The notes: generated by a model not told the origin, from the letters alone. DNA of 64,000 nt from an uncultured Chlorobiaceae bacterium (GCA_903843305.1 CAIMPI010000016.1:124001-188000); one strand, 5' to 3'; counted from the stretch's first letter, positions 1-10,931 are shown. Made by a program: numbers and translations.

Positions 1-2773
1 TAAAGGCTATGGACTCAGGGTTCTCTCCACTCTCTTTTCGATACTGTAAAAGCAACTCTTCAGCCGAGAGCTTTCCGGCCTGCTGTGCGAAAGTTGTGGG
101 AATAGTGTAAGGATCGAGGCTGTGAATGTTTCGGCCTGTTGGCACAATGTCAGGGTTCCGAACGAGGTCATTGCCCGGAGAGGGAGGGGTGTACTTTCCC
201 TCAAGAGCGTGCAAAACAGCCTTCAGTTCGATGTTTTCAGCAAGATTCATGAGGACGACATTCAGGAACTGCCACAGTCGATTGAGTTCTGCAGGTTTGG
301 TGCCAGCTTCGTGGTGCAGATAGTTATCGGCCTCCTCTTTTCTGACAATAAAACTTCCTTCCAGCAGTTTCGACATTGGCAGAGTGCTGTTTGTAGGGAA
401 GTGCCCAGTAAAGCGCTTGATGGCTTCACGACTTATTGTTGATAGTTGTTGCCATTTTTGTTGAGCTTCCCTGTCAGATCCAAGATTGTCCACCAACTGA
501 TTGTAATCGTAGCCGAGGTGAGTGCTTATAAGCTCGGGCAGGGATTTTCCATCAAGCTCTGGACGGCTGTGCTCTGCCAGAAGTGACAGATGATCACTGA
601 CGCTTTCCGGTGAAGGAGCTTCACCCATGATATGCAGGCCGAGAGGGATCATTCGTTCCTCGATGCTGTATAACTCACTATGCAGTCGGGTGACATACTC
701 TTCAGCAGGCTTGTCATCCTGGCTGCCTTCAATTTCGAGAGTAACTGCAAGTTCTCTGATCGCTTCAAATACTTCTTGCGAAGGTGAGTTTCTGAAGCTT
801 GCAACCAGATCCTTGAGTTTTCGCAGTCCTTTGTAAAGTCCGGCATGTTCCAATGGTGGCGATAAGTAGCTCACCAGTGTAGCGAATCCCCGGCGTTTGG
901 CAATGGCTCCTTCACTTGGGTTATTGACGCAATAGCAGTAAAAGTTTGGCAGGTTGCCGATAAGTCTTTTTGGCCAGCAGGAACTTGAAAGCCCTACTTG
1001 TTTGCCGGGCATGAACTCAAGGGCGCCATGGGTGCCGAAGTGCAGCACAGCATCGGCATCGAAGCACTGTTCAATCCAGGTGTAAAATGCTGCAAAAGCA
1101 TGGTTCGGAGCAGCATCTTTTGCCATGAGCAGGCGCATCGGGTCGCGTTCGTAACCGAAACTTGGCTGTTGTCCGATAAAGATGTTGCCAAGTGAACAGC
1201 CGAGAATATGAAAACGGGTACGGTCATTGAGAATTTCACCGGGAGCATCACCCCAGAAAGGTTCGATTTTCTCATAGGCGGTGAAAAGCTTGCGGTACTC
1301 CTCAACAGGTAAATGCGACTCAACATTCCCGTCGGTTCCATAGATCAGACGGTTTCCTTCCAGCAGGCGATCTCGCAGTGCCTCAGTTGTCTCTGGTACT
1401 TCAACATGGTATCCTGAGGCTTTCATTTCCAGCAAGAGACGGTGAAGGCTCTCAAAAACATTGAGGTATGCCGCAGTACCGGCATTGCCAAGATTAGGAG
1501 GAAAATTAAAGAGGATAATGGCAATTTTTTTGTCTGCCGGATTTTTTCCCTGCAATCTGAGGAGTCGCTGCACTCGAGCGGTAATGATGCGAATCTCCTC
1601 TTCAAGTGGTATGGTGCGGTCACTTTCGTTCTCGGTGCCAGCGTAAATCAGCGGTTCAATGGAGCCGTCTAACTCGGTGACAGCTACACTCAGTGCAGTT
1701 TGAAGAGGTGTAAGGCCAAGATTGCTTTCTCGCCATTGTTCTATGGGCTGAAATGAAAGTGGAATAAGGTTCAGGCATGGGACATCAAGCTTTTTCAGCA
1801 CGACGACCGCTTCTGCTGCCTTGTTTTCAGCTGGACCGCCAACGAGTGAAAAACCAGTGGAATTTATTAACAGTGATGGTTTCAGTGCGCCGGGAGTGTC
1901 AGGATCAAAAAAACGTTCAAGAGCGGGTCTGAAATCGAGGCCGCCACTGTAGGCTATACAGCTTTTTATCCCTTTTGATTCGAATGAGCGAACCAGATAG
2001 TTCAGGTGATCCATGTTTTTGCCGAGCACAGTCGAGCGCATTGCAAGAATAATCACCTCTCCGTTGTCAAGCTTCGATTTGTTTTTCCGCTGCCAATCAA
2101 GAAACTGTGGGGCAGCAAAAAATGGTTCAGGCGCGTCAGGATGGTATAATGCGGCATCAGGATAAAAAAGAGGGTCTTCCTGAGGCAGTTTGCCTTTCCA
2201 GCCGGGAACGTAACGCTCCAGTAGAAGGGAAAGAAAACGCTCCATGTTTTCTTGTGAACCGTTGAGCCAGAACTGGTGCGCTGCAATGAAGGTATGGATA
2301 TCGCGTGCCTTGCCGGGAATGTACTTCATCACCTTACTGACACTTCGAACCAGCGCAAGTTGTCTCTGGCTTTCGCCGTGGCTCTGTTTGGGCATCAGTT
2401 TTGCAGCCCACTGCTTGAAGACGTTTGTCTCCTTTACTTCTTCTTTTTTAGGTTTGCGGAGTGAAAACTTTCCAACCCTTGTCTGGGAGATCAATGCAGG
2501 GTTGCTGGTGATTATACAGACTGGGCAGCTCAAACCCTCAAGCAGTCTCTCCAGCGGACGAACAATCTCTTCACTGAAAAGCATCGAACCGAATACAAAA
2601 TCCGCTTTCGGAAGAGTCTTTTCGAGTGTTTCCCAGAGTTGTTTACTGTTATGAAGACCGAGACTGAAGACCGAAACCTCCAGTCCGACGTTGAACTTCC
2701 TGTTCAACTCACCAGCAGCAGCTTTCAGTGTGCTGTTGTTGGTGGCCTCCATGGTAAGGAACACAAAATGCAT
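1..2773 (-). CDS. bchH: Magnesium chelatase large subunit BchH (3' part outside window)
   Basis: Catalytic, porphyrin-binding subunit that, with BchI and BchD, inserts Mg2+ into protoporphyrin IX at the start of (bacterio)chlorophyll synthesis. The gene is open from ATG at 2773 to the left edge, about 924 codons, so the ORF track omits it. The central signature [19 protein letters not shown] followed by [13 protein letters not shown] matches canonical ChlH/BchH closely. It lies 29 bp downstream of the paralog at 2803-6606 on the same strand, so co-transcription is likely. Green sulfur bacteria carry three paralogs (BchH, BchS, BchT). I assign this one to BchH because its core motif is the most ChlH-like, and because bchS and bchH are near neighbours in Chlorobaculum tepidum (CT1955 and CT1957). 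The family is certain; the choice between H, S and T is inference. Confidence 0.85.
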   Translation of the reverse strand, partial: MHFVFLTMEATNNSTLKAAAGELNRKFNVGLEVSVFSLGLHNSKQLWETLEKTLPKADFVFGSMLFSEEIVRPLERLLEGLSCPVCIITSNPALISQTRVGKFSLRKPKKEEVKETNVFKQWAAKLMPKQSHGESQRQLALVRSVSKVMKYIPGKARDIHTFIAAHQFWLNGSQENMERFLSLLLERYVPGWKGKLPQEDPLFYPDAALYHPDAPEPFFAAPQFLDWQRKNKSKLDNGEVIILAMRSTVLGKNMDHLNYLVRSFESKGIKSCIAYSGGLDFRPALERFFDPDTPGALKPSLLINSTGFSLVGGPAENKAAEAVVVLKKLDVPCLNLIPLSFQPIEQWRESNLGLTPLQTALSVAVTELDGSIEPLIYAGTENESDRTIPLEEEIRIITARVQRLLRLQGKNPADKKIAIILFNFPPNLGNAGTAAYLNVFESLHRLLLEMKASGYHVEVPETTEALRDRLLEGNRLIYGTDGNVESHLPVEEYRKLFTAYEKIEPFWGDAPGEILNDRTRFHILGCSLGNIFIGQQPSFGYERDPMRLLMAKDAAPNHAFAAFYTWIEQCFDADAVLHFGTHGALEFMPGKQVGLSSSCWPKRLIGNLPNFYCYCVNNPSEGAIAKRRGFATLVSYLSPPLEHAGLYKGLRKLKDLVASFRNSPSQEVFEAIRELAVTLEIEGSQDDKPAEEYVTRLHSELYSIEERMIPLGLHIMGEAPSPESVSDHLSLLAEHSRPELDGKSLPELISTHLGYDYNQLVDNLGSDREAQQKWQQLSTISREAIKRFTGHFPTNSTLPMSKLLEGSFIVRKEEADNYLHHEAGTKPAELNRLWQFLNVVLMNLAENIELKAVLHALEGKYTPPSPGNDLVRNPDIVPTGRNIHSLDPYTIPTTFAQQAGKLSAEELLLQYRKESGENPESIAF

Positions 2774-2802
2774 AAATTGAAACTCTCAATAACGTATGAT
2801 CT

Positions 2803-5800
2803 CTAAACCTCAATTCCCTCAAGGCGGTCTTCAAGGTCGGAGTAAATCTCCTGCAGCTTTTCAATCATGTCGGGGTCTGCGCTCCACATGCCGCGTCCAC
2901 TTGCTTCGAGCATACGGCCTACAATGTTTTTAAAGGCTTTCGGATTCACCTTCATGAGCCGTTCACGCATTTTCGGATCCATGGCGTATGTTTCAGCAGC
3001 CTCCTTGTAAACCCAGTCGTCAACGCCTTTGGTGACGGCATCCCAGCCGAGCATGTAGGTAAAGCGGTTGCTGATTTCGGCTGCGCCACTGTGCCCTTGG
3101 TCAAGCATGGTCTCGAACCATTTCGGGTTGAGCAGTTTGCTGCGAAACTCCACCTTCAGTGCCTTGTCGGCGTCGTCGATTTTCACATCAGCCGTAAAAG
3201 TTTCAACGTAGTTCAGTTTGACATTGTCACCTTTTGGATTGCGGCGACGAGCAGAAAGTTGCAGTGCTCCCGACGAAGAGAAGTAGCGGTCAATGTCGGT
3301 AATGCCGAACTCAGCCGAGTCAACCTGCTGTACCACACGATCCACAGTGCTGAGCAGCCCTTTCAGGATATCAGTCTGCTGGTCGCCGTAGCGGTTGCCA
3401 CCGTAAGCAAAACCGGTGCGTTTGATAAACATGTTGTCGAGATCATCTTCCGACTCCCATGCGGAATCTTCTACCAGCTCTTCAACCTGCGAACCGTAGG
3501 CGCCTGGAGCCTGAGTGAAGAGACGTGACGTGGCGCTTTCGAAATCCTTTCCCTCTTTCAGTGCGGCGTCAACATGTTTTTTGATATGGTTCATCTCGTG
3601 CGGCTCGATTGCTCTCGCGGCATCCTTGACCAGTTTGTCGAGATGATCGACCAGGACGCCGAAGGTGTCGCGGAATATTGAACTGATCTGGATCAGAACG
3701 TCAATCCTCGGACGGCCCAGCTTTTCAAGCGGTACTAAACGGTAATGGCTGATTTTTCCTTGGGCATCATAGGCAGGTTCAGCGCCCATAAGGTGAATGA
3801 TGACGGCAACAGCTTCTCCCTTGCTCTTGATGGTATCAAGTCCCCAGAGTACTTGGGCAATTGTTTCTGGATACTCGCCGTTGTTTTCTTCAACGTGGCG
3901 GTTGAGGATAGTCTCAGCAATTTGCTTGCCACGCTTGAAGGCAAGTTCAGAAGGAATGCGCCATGGGTCGATGGCATGAATGTTGCGCCCGGTCGGCAAA
4001 ATGCCCGCGCCGTCACGCACAAGGTCGCCGCCTGATCCTGAAGGAATGTATTCTCCACAGAGGGCTCTTAAAAAGCCTTTCATCTCATTGCGGTTGTCTT
4101 CAAGGGCTTTCTTAAGGGCCAAGCCGTCCTGTAATGCGCCATTGATGGACTCGACCATATCCGGCGACACTTTTGCGCCGTTGGTCAACTTGTTAAAAAG
4201 ATTTGTCGGGTTGCTCCTGCCGAAAATGGTCTGTTCGATAAACTCTTTTGTATGTCCATCAACCGTTTCACGGACGGTCATGGCCTGCTGTTCACCTTTG
4301 CGGGCACGGGTTGCCAGGGAAGCATAATCACCGTATGCTCTATCTTCACCAATAGCCTGCATGATGACTGACGGCAGCGATTTTTCATTTCCCCGTACTT
4401 TCAGGTATTCGGTAATGGTGGTTACCTGAGTTTCAAGCTTTGGTGTTTCGCCAAAGATGTGCAGCGAGTTGGAAATCAGACGTCCCTCAAGCTCCATCAT
4501 GTAAGTATAGAGGCGGCTGATATAGTCTTGGAAATTCTCCCCCTCAACACGAGGACAGTCGTCCGTCAGGTTGAGCTGCTGTGCCTTGGTGATAATAACC
4601 TCTTCAGTTTCAGCGTCTGCAGTACTTTGAAGCCCGCGTTCGCGGTAATCGTTCAGCATCTCTTTGAAGGCAGGCAGCTCCTTGTAAAGACCAGCACGAG
4701 CCAGCGGTGGGATGTTGTGTGAGATCATGGTGGCGTACCCGCGGCGTTTGGCAATGTTGGCCTCGCTCGGGTTATTGATCGGATAGATATAAAAATGGGG
4801 GACTTCACCAAGCAGGGCGTCTGACCAGCAGTCGCCGGTGACGCCGAGCTGCAGGCCAGGCATCCACTCTGCCGTACCGTGCATGCCTATGTGTACCAGT
4901 GCATTGGCTCCGAAGATGCGGCTGATCCAGCGGTAAAAGGCGATATATTGATGGTGTGGCGTGTTCTCCTTGTCAAACAGCAAGCGCATCGGATCGCCCT
5001 GAATGCCGAGGCGAGGCTGAACGCCGATAAAGATGTTGCCAAGGGTGATGCCGCCGATAAAAAGCTTGTCTGGTTTGATAGGAGCAATTTCACCGGGGAA
5101 GCCACTCCAACGCCCTTCAATGCGTTCACGTTCCCTGCCGCTGGTGATGCTGTTGAACTGTTCGCGGTCTATGGCAAAGCATTCTTGCTCATGTGCCTGG
5201 ATTTCATAATCGGTTGCCTTATCAAGCATGGCAAGCAGAGCTTCCGCTGATTCAGGCAATTCTCCGACGTTATATCCTTCAGCACGAAGTGTCAAAATGA
5301 TATTGTAGATGCTTTTTGGAACGTCAAGTAGTGCAGCGCTGGCTTTTTTGCCCATGCCCGGCGGATAGTCGTAGACAACCAGTGCAACTTTTTTATCCTT
5401 GTTGGGAATCTGACGAAGCTCTGAAAACTTTTTTGCAAGTCCGGCAAGCCGGTCCAGACGATCCGGAACCGTCTGTAAGCGTCCATCCTTGATGGCGCCG
5501 AGTACTACCGGGCAGACAGCACCGTCCATTTCAGGCAGCGAATAGGTCATAGCTGACTGCAGTGGTACAACGCCCTGTGACTTCCATGAGGTAAAGTCCT
5601 GAATAAAGAGGGGTTGTGAGACAACATAAGGCGCATTGATCTTGCCGAGAATCTCCTCACGAGCGGCTGATGAAGCGCCAGGTGTAGTTGCGCCAGCGGG
5701 GCCGCCCACAAATCCAAAGCCCATCATGTTAATGAGCATGTCGATATTGTTGTGCGTAAACCACTCTCTGGCAGCTACGTGACCTTCAACACCCATCACA

Positions 5801-6606
5801 AAGACAGGTAGAGGATTGAGTCCTTTAGCCTCAATGGCACGGATCGTATTGTCTATATATTCCTTCTCCTGCAACAGGTGCTTGCGGAAGAAAAGCAGGC
5901 CGATATTGCGTTTTTTGGTTGCGTTTCTGTCGCGTTTGTGAAGCCATTTTTCGTAATGGTGAAGATCTTTCTGGTATTCTGGTGCATCCGGATGGTAGAA
6001 GCCCATGGTCGGGACCTCCTGTACCTTTTCAACCTTAACACCAACCTCAAAGTATTCTGCCATGATGTAGTTGAACATCGAAGCCAGATTGTCGGTGGTT
6101 GGGTTCATCCAGTAGGTGTATACCTGCATCCAGTTCTTGAAATCCTTGGCCTTTTTCGGGATCAGGGGCAGCATGGTGCGCATGATCTTAAGCAGCTTCA
6201 TGTAACCATAAAGAGCATCCTCATCGCGTCCCTTTACCAGCATCTTCGCAACTTTTTTGACGATATCAGGCATTCCACTTCCATCGCCCGATACCACATA
6301 ATTGCCTATTTTTGTCATCTGCATCACTTCAGGCATCGACTCGTAGGCAAAAATTACCTTTACCTTCGATTGATCGACCTGTTCCTGCAGCCAGTCGGCC
6401 TGGCCCTTGAACTGGATCAGAGTGGTAAAAATACAGTCGGCATTGTGAATAGCTTCAGCGGCTTCAGGGTTCTGATGTTCGAGGTCTTGATCGGTCCATT
6501 GGGTTAATTCGGCATGATCGGCTATTTTGGAGGTCACCTCGCGCCATACCCGCTGGTTGCATTGTTCCATCCCGACAATAGCGGCAATTCTGATTTTATC
6601 GTGCAT
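2803..6606 (-). CDS. bchS: Magnesium chelatase large-subunit paralog, probably BchS
   Basis: A full-length 1267-residue CobN/BchH-family protein. The central motif reads ALVHIGMHGTAEWMPGLQ, then NNPSEANIAKRRGYATMISH, so the metal/porphyrin core is kept but differs from the canonical HFGTHG..EFMPG of the downstream copy. BchH, BchS and BchT paralogs in green sulfur bacteria are thought to steer substrate flux into BChl c/d/e versus BChl a and Chl a. Loss of bchS in Chlorobaculum tepidum strongly lowers BChl c. The gene is first in a two-gene unit with bchH. A terminator upstream separates it from the TonB receptor, so its promoter should lie between about 6607 and 6690. The bchS label rests on gene order and the divergent motif; bchT is possible, though it normally sits with bchD and bchI. 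Confidence 0.8.
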   Translation of the reverse strand: MHDKIRIAAIVGMEQCNQRVWREVTSKIADHAELTQWTDQDLEHQNPEAAEAIHNADCIFTTLIQFKGQADWLQEQVDQSKVKVIFAYESMPEVMQMTKIGNYVVSGDGSGMPDIVKKVAKMLVKGRDEDALYGYMKLLKIMRTMLPLIPKKAKDFKNWMQVYTYWMNPTTDNLASMFNYIMAEYFEVGVKVEKVQEVPTMGFYHPDAPEYQKDLHHYEKWLHKRDRNATKKRNIGLLFFRKHLLQEKEYIDNTIRAIEAKGLNPLPVFVMGVEGHVAAREWFTHNNIDMLINMMGFGFVGGPAGATTPGASSAAREEILGKINAPYVVSQPLFIQDFTSWKSQGVVPLQSAMTYSLPEMDGAVCPVVLGAIKDGRLQTVPDRLDRLAGLAKKFSELRQIPNKDKKVALVVYDYPPGMGKKASAALLDVPKSIYNIILTLRAEGYNVGELPESAEALLAMLDKATDYEIQAHEQECFAIDREQFNSITSGRERERIEGRWSGFPGEIAPIKPDKLFIGGITLGNIFIGVQPRLGIQGDPMRLLFDKENTPHHQYIAFYRWISRIFGANALVHIGMHGTAEWMPGLQLGVTGDCWSDALLGEVPHFYIYPINNPSEANIAKRRGYATMISHNIPPLARAGLYKELPAFKEMLNDYRERGLQSTADAETEEVIITKAQQLNLTDDCPRVEGENFQDYISRLYTYMMELEGRLISNSLHIFGETPKLETQVTTITEYLKVRGNEKSLPSVIMQAIGEDRAYGDYASLATRARKGEQQAMTVRETVDGHTKEFIEQTIFGRSNPTNLFNKLTNGAKVSPDMVESINGALQDGLALKKALEDNRNEMKGFLRALCGEYIPSGSGGDLVRDGAGILPTGRNIHAIDPWRIPSELAFKRGKQIAETILNRHVEENNGEYPETIAQVLWGLDTIKSKGEAVAVIIHLMGAEPAYDAQGKISHYRLVPLEKLGRPRIDVLIQISSIFRDTFGVLVDHLDKLVKDAARAIEPHEMNHIKKHVDAALKEGKDFESATSRLFTQAPGAYGSQVEELVEDSAWESEDDLDNMFIKRTGFAYGGNRYGDQQTDILKGLLSTVDRVVQQVDSAEFGITDIDRYFSSSGALQLSARRRNPKGDNVKLNYVETFTADVKIDDADKALKVEFRSKLLNPKWFETMLDQGHSGAAEISNRFTYMLGWDAVTKGVDDWVYKEAAETYAMDPKMRERLMKVNPKAFKNIVGRMLEASGRGMWSADPDMIEKLQEIYSDLEDRLEGIEV

Positions 6607-6689
6607 AGAATTACAAAAAATGTGCGTTTGTTTGTGGTTTTAACAGGATTGCAAAATGTAATAAAATCCTGCGATGTAAACTAACGATT

Positions 6690-6727
6690 AAAAAAAGAGC
6701 CAGCCCCTAATGGTTCAGGAGCTGGCT
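6690..6727 (-). terminator. Rho-independent terminator after the TonB receptor gene
   Basis: Read on the minus strand, AGCCAGC pairs with GCTGGCT around a loop and is followed by CTTTTTTT. It lies 35 bp past the stop of the TonB receptor gene and before the bchS start, so it separates the two transcription units. Confidence 0.8.
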
Positions 6728-6761
6728 GGGGTTATCATGACTTGTTGCTGATAAATTTCTT

Positions 6762-9443
6762 TTAGAAGGTGAAATCCACACCAGCAACAAAACTGCGGCC
6801 AGGAGCACGGAACCACTCTGCCTCTTCATACTGCACGTTGCCAATGTTGCGGCAGAGGAGGCTCAGCGAAGTTGTTTCACCTGCTTGGTACTTTAGGCCG
6901 GTGTTGAGCACGATAAAGTCGCCGGGGTAGTTTGTTCCGGCGGGGTTCGGGTAAGAACTTACTGCCTTGTACTTGCTGACATAGCGTCCGTTCAGGTTGA
7001 TTGCAAGTTTGTTGACCGGTTTCCATGTCGCGCTTGCTGAAGCTGTATGTTCCGGCCTGTAAGCCAGCCATGTAGGGTCAGGATTCTGTGCTCCGGCAAG
7101 TGCTGAAGCAGTGTCATTGGTTTTGTTCTGGGCGTTCATGTAGCTGTAGCCGAGATTGAAGTTCCAGTCGTTATTAGGTCTGATGTTTAGGTTTGTCTCG
7201 ATGCCCCAGATGCGGGCTTTGGCGATGTTTTGATAGAGGAATACTATCGGCCAGCCAGTAGGGTTGATGTTTCTTGACTCGATCAGGTTGTCATAATTGT
7301 TCACATAGGCCGCCACATCAACAGAAACCTTATCACCAAACTGTTTGAAAATTCCTGCTTCGTAGGCTGTCATGGTCTCTTTGTCGAGTTCAGGGTTTGG
7401 GTTACCAAAGAAAAGACCAGCATCTCTTACAAATCGCTCGGCAAGTGTCGGCGCTCGGAAACTCTTACCCCATGATGCACGGAAGGACAGGTCGTCGACA
7501 GGCTTATAGTTAAGTGCAATACGAGGACTGATTGCGTTAACTGATGGGTTTTTTATGGTAGCTGTCGTCGTCGCGGTTCCTGAGACCAGTGCGTCATCAT
7601 ACACCACCTGAGTGGCATCAATACCGCTCCAGTCATAACGGGCAGAAAGCAGAGCGGTTAACTTATTCGTCAACTTCCACTCGTCCTGCAAGAACATGGC
7701 AACATTCTTTTCTTCAATGGTTCCGTAAGGGTCAGCACCGCCGGGAACTGCTGTTGGTGTGACCGTAGACGAGTACTGCGTCGATTTGACATTGGTTACG
7801 TTCGCATCGGCACCTAAAAGGATTCGGTGACTGTCGTTGAGCCTCCAGTCAAACTTTACGCCTCCGCCAAATCTGTCGGATTTGGTGTCATTGAATTCGC
7901 CTGGCAGTCGGTCATAAGGGAATCCGGTCAGAGAAGCATTAAAATCATTGATCTTCTGTGTGACAAACATCGACTGGAAAGTGGCATAGTTGCCAAAGAA
8001 TGGTGGTCCTGCTTTATCGGCAGGGCTCATTGATGCCCATATACCAGCAGGAACTCCTCTGGCGATCAGCATATTAGCTGTTGCAAGCCCAGTTGCCTGA
8101 ATATTGCTGTTACCCAGCACCATAGAGCTTGTAAGGAATTGCTGTCTGGTATCTGTTGGGTTATAGTCTATCCTGCTTGAATTGTGGGTATAATAAAGTC
8201 TTGTATCCAAGCTCAGTTTGTCGTTCAGCAGGTTGACATAATTGAGACCGATCAGGGCGTTCTTGCGCTTGATCGTATCGTCCGTATAGACCGAATTTGC
8301 TGCATCGTATGCCAGCTCCGGGTGAGCATTATAGATTGCACCAGTTTGTGTGAGATTGACGATTTCATATGGCCAAGTGCTTGCATAGCCGCCGCTGGTC
8401 TCATTGTAGAATGTGCTGAGTTGGAGGTATTGCTTTGCGTCGATTTCGTAGCGTGCTTTAAGCTTTACATCGTTCATTTCCATCTGTGTGTTCTGGCGGT
8501 AGCCGTCATCTTTGCTATGCGAATAGAGTAAACTGTAGTTCAATTTACCACTCTTGTTGCCTATGCCGACATAGGTGTTCCAAAGCCAGGGCGTATAATC
8601 TTTCCTGTATGTGCTTTGGTCGCTGGATGGTGTTGCATCATAGAATCCTACGCTAGCGCCAGCTTTCACTTCCATTTTTTCGGGAAGGTGTCCGAAGACA
8701 TTTACTACGCCACCCATTGCACCTGAGCCATAAAGGGTTGCTGCCGCCCCTTTCAGAATCTCTACCTTGTCAGCGGCATTCATGTTGATGTTGGTCCAAA
8801 CGATTTCGCCGCTTTCCGGTGTGTTGATTGGGAATCCGTCATAAAGGCCCTGCACGCGAGTGCCAATGCCGCCTCCTTGGAAAGTGTTGGAACCACGGAT
8901 CTGTACTGTTGATGTGCTGTTTCCCGCAGAGCGGTTGACTGTTACTCCGGGAACTTCCTGGATGACCTGATCAAGGGTTGGACTAGGCTCCTGTTTGATT
9001 TTTTCCTGCGATACCACGTTCACGGTTACCGGAACTTCAAGGCGATCCTGCTTGTAAAGCGATGCGCCAACCACGACCTCCGAGGCCATGATGGTGGTTT
9101 GGCCAAGTTGCAGGTTTACAACTGCGGTCTGACCGGAGCTGACAGTCACAACCTGATTTGCCGGAGCGTAGCCTACAATGGATACCGAGATTTTCTGCGA
9201 TTTTGCTGGGACGTTCTGAAGGGTAAAGTTCCCATTCATGTCGGTAGCTGTGCCAATAGTGGTACCAGCAATGCTGACTGAAGCGCCGTAAACACCTTCA
9301 CCGTCAGCCTTGTCAATGACTTTGCCTTTTACCGTTCCGGTATCAGCTCCATAAGAGGGGAGTGGCACCAGCAATGTCATCAGGCAGAATGCCGATAGAA
9401 CAAAACGGACAAAGCGATACGCTTGTACATGTTTTGTTTTCAT
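6762..9443 (-). CDS. TonB-dependent outer-membrane receptor with N-terminal CarboxypepD-like domain
   Basis: An outer-membrane active transporter of 893 residues. A signal peptide (about residues 1-33, ending near SYGA) is followed by a carboxypeptidase-regulatory-like beta domain (GTVKGKVIDKADGEGVYGAS, about 35-115). Then come a plug domain with a TonB-box-like start and LDQVIQEVPGVTVNRSAG, and a long beta-barrel ending in VDFTF with a C-terminal phenylalanine, typical of barrels recognised by the BAM machinery. The barrel holds the usual FRAPTLAERF block. The substrate is not readable: cobalamin, siderophores and other iron compounds are all possible. I saw no cobalamin riboswitch box in the 285 bp upstream. 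The next genes downstream are Mg-chelatase subunits, but a terminator lies between. Confidence 0.88.
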   Translation of the reverse strand: MKTKHVQAYRFVRFVLSAFCLMTLLVPLPSYGADTGTVKGKVIDKADGEGVYGASVSIAGTTIGTATDMNGNFTLQNVPAKSQKISVSIVGYAPANQVVTVSSGQTAVVNLQLGQTTIMASEVVVGASLYKQDRLEVPVTVNVVSQEKIKQEPSPTLDQVIQEVPGVTVNRSAGNSTSTVQIRGSNTFQGGGIGTRVQGLYDGFPINTPESGEIVWTNINMNAADKVEILKGAAATLYGSGAMGGVVNVFGHLPEKMEVKAGASVGFYDATPSSDQSTYRKDYTPWLWNTYVGIGNKSGKLNYSLLYSHSKDDGYRQNTQMEMNDVKLKARYEIDAKQYLQLSTFYNETSGGYASTWPYEIVNLTQTGAIYNAHPELAYDAANSVYTDDTIKRKNALIGLNYVNLLNDKLSLDTRLYYTHNSSRIDYNPTDTRQQFLTSSMVLGNSNIQATGLATANMLIARGVPAGIWASMSPADKAGPPFFGNYATFQSMFVTQKINDFNASLTGFPYDRLPGEFNDTKSDRFGGGVKFDWRLNDSHRILLGADANVTNVKSTQYSSTVTPTAVPGGADPYGTIEEKNVAMFLQDEWKLTNKLTALLSARYDWSGIDATQVVYDDALVSGTATTTATIKNPSVNAISPRIALNYKPVDDLSFRASWGKSFRAPTLAERFVRDAGLFFGNPNPELDKETMTAYEAGIFKQFGDKVSVDVAAYVNNYDNLIESRNINPTGWPIVFLYQNIAKARIWGIETNLNIRPNNDWNFNLGYSYMNAQNKTNDTASALAGAQNPDPTWLAYRPEHTASASATWKPVNKLAINLNGRYVSKYKAVSSYPNPAGTNYPGDFIVLNTGLKYQAGETTSLSLLCRNIGNVQYEEAEWFRAPGRSFVAGVDFTF

Positions 9444-9728
9444 GATTGTATGTGGTTTAGTTGCAATGATACGAACAAATAAAAACAGGATCTATTACCT
9501 CTCGTTACCTTGCTTGTTTTCATAACCAAAACCATCTATTAGCAACCAGAACAGGAATTGAATAGAGCATATAACCCAATGCCTTAATCTATGAAAAAAA
9601 TAATAGAAATGTTCAACGATTGGAGTAAAACGGGGGACTGTGTTGTGTCTGTGCCTTAATTGGTGAAACAACAAATCCCCGGTAGTTTCCGGGGATTGCG
9701 CTAAAAGGGACTGCCTGGTGTGATCGTT
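9444..9728. other. Intergenic region upstream of the TonB receptor gene
   Basis: About 285 bp, AT-rich, holding the terminator of the gene at 9729-10931 and the presumed promoter of the TonB receptor. A 9-bp direct repeat TGCCTTAAT occurs at 9580-9588 and 9652-9660. I see no B12-box, tRNA or ORF. Confidence 0.5.
9660..9697 (-). terminator. Rho-independent terminator after the alpha-oxoamine synthase gene
   Basis: A perfect 9-bp stem, AATCCCCGG with CCGGGGATT, around a 6-nt loop at 9674-9697. On the minus strand it is followed by a T-rich tract (TTGTTGTTT). It lies about 30 bp after the stop of the 9729-10931 gene. Confidence 0.8.
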
Positions 9729-10931
9729 TCAGATCACACCAAGTTCCTTGCCGATGGAGCAGAATTCAGTGATAACCTTGTCGAGATGTACGCGCTCGTG
9801 GGTTGCCATAAAGCTTGTTCGAAGCGCTTCATGGCCGGGCATGACGCCAGGTCGGATGAAGGCGTTCACGTAAACGCCAGCATCAAAAAGTTTTTTCCAG
9901 AAAAGAAGAGTTTTTTCCTGGTCGCTGATCAGCACAGTGACGATAGCCGTCCGCGATGGCATAAGGGTAAATCCGGCTTTGAGCAGCGCCTGGCGAACGT
10001 AATCAGTATTTGAGATAAGCCGTTGCATAAGCTCTGGCTCGTTGCGGATAATTTCAAGGGTGGACAGAACGGCGGCTACACTTGCTGGTGTTGGTGAAGC
10101 GCTGAAAATCAGCGATGCCGCGTTGTGCTTGATATAGTTGATGACGGCACGGTCTCCAACAACATAACCTCCGAGTGAACCAAAGGTTTTTGAGAATGTA
10201 CCCATGATGAGGTCAACTTCGTTGACAAGGCCGAACTCCGACGGGGTACCGCGGCCATTTTTGCCTATAACGCCGACGGCATGAGCATCGTCAATGAGAA
10301 TGCGAGCGCCATATTTCTTGGCCAATTGAACAAGATTTGGGAGATCTACAATTTCTCCGGAAACTGAGAATACTCCATCAGATACGATCAGGCGGCTTGC
10401 AGCTTCGGGAATTGTCTGAAGCACACGCTCCAAATCCTCCATATTGTTGTGGTTGTAGCGCACCACGTTTGCTCCAGCCCCCTGAGCCATGATGGATGCA
10501 GCAACCAGACTTGCATGGTTGTCACGATCTGAGACAATGTATTCCCCACGCTGCACCAGGGTTGGAATTATACCCTGTCCTGTCTGATAGCCAGTACTGA
10601 AAAGCAGGCAGCGTTCCTTTTCAAAAAAGTCAGCAAGCTTCTCTTCCAGTTCGACGTGCAGATTTACCGTTCCAGTCATGTAACGGGAGCCACTGCAGCT
10701 TGTGCCGTATTTGTTGATTGCTTTGATCGAAGCTGCTTTTACCCTTGAGTCAGCGGTAAGGCCAAGATAGTTGTTTGAGCCTGCCATAACCAGCTTTCGC
10801 CCACCAAAGGAGACTACCGGACCTTCATTTTCGTCTATGGGATGAAAAAAAGGGTATACTCCCTGAGCCTTAACCTCATCCGCAATAGTATACTCAATGC
10901 ATTTTTTGAATAAATCTTTAGTTTGCTCCAC
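9729..10931 (-). CDS. Alpha-oxoamine synthase, serine palmitoyltransferase/KBL/BioF family
   Basis: A PLP enzyme of 400 residues that condenses an amino acid with an acyl-CoA. Family marks are NNYLGL near residue 55, GSRYMTGT (about 83-90), DDAHAVG (about 216-222) and the PLP lysine in [12 protein letters not shown] (about 245-256). The extended N-terminus, with a [12 protein letters not shown] segment before the core, resembles bacterial serine palmitoyltransferases more than BioF. No other biotin gene is adjacent. The ORF starts at GTG with no clear Shine-Dalgarno. It diverges from an extended SDR at 11172, which could be a partner reductase, but that is inference. Glycine C-acetyltransferase and 8-amino-7-oxononanoate synthase remain alternatives. 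Confidence 0.8.
   Translation of the reverse strand: MEQTKDLFKKCIEYTIADEVKAQGVYPFFHPIDENEGPVVSFGGRKLVMAGSNNYLGLTADSRVKAASIKAINKYGTSCSGSRYMTGTVNLHVELEEKLADFFEKERCLLFSTGYQTGQGIIPTLVQRGEYIVSDRDNHASLVAASIMAQGAGANVVRYNHNNMEDLERVLQTIPEAASRLIVSDGVFSVSGEIVDLPNLVQLAKKYGARILIDDAHAVGVIGKNGRGTPSEFGLVNEVDLIMGTFSKTFGSLGGYVVGDRAVINYIKHNAASLIFSASPTPASVAAVLSTLEIIRNEPELMQRLISNTDYVRQALLKAGFTLMPSRTAIVTVLISDQEKTLLFWKKLFDAGVYVNAFIRPGVMPGHEALRTSFMATHERVHLDKVITEFCSIGKELGVI

Noticed and set aside
1-2773. Thought at first to be a broken gene, since the ORF track shows no long ORF here
   Set aside because: Manual translation from ATG 2773 gives an uninterrupted BchH frame to the window edge; the track omits ORFs without a stop in the window.
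5878-6507. 209-codon plus-strand ORF
   Set aside because: It is antisense to the bchS coding sequence, and its hydrophobic make-up comes from complement of conserved codons.
9444-9728. Cobalamin riboswitch upstream of the TonB receptor
   Set aside because: No B12-box-like sequence was found by eye.
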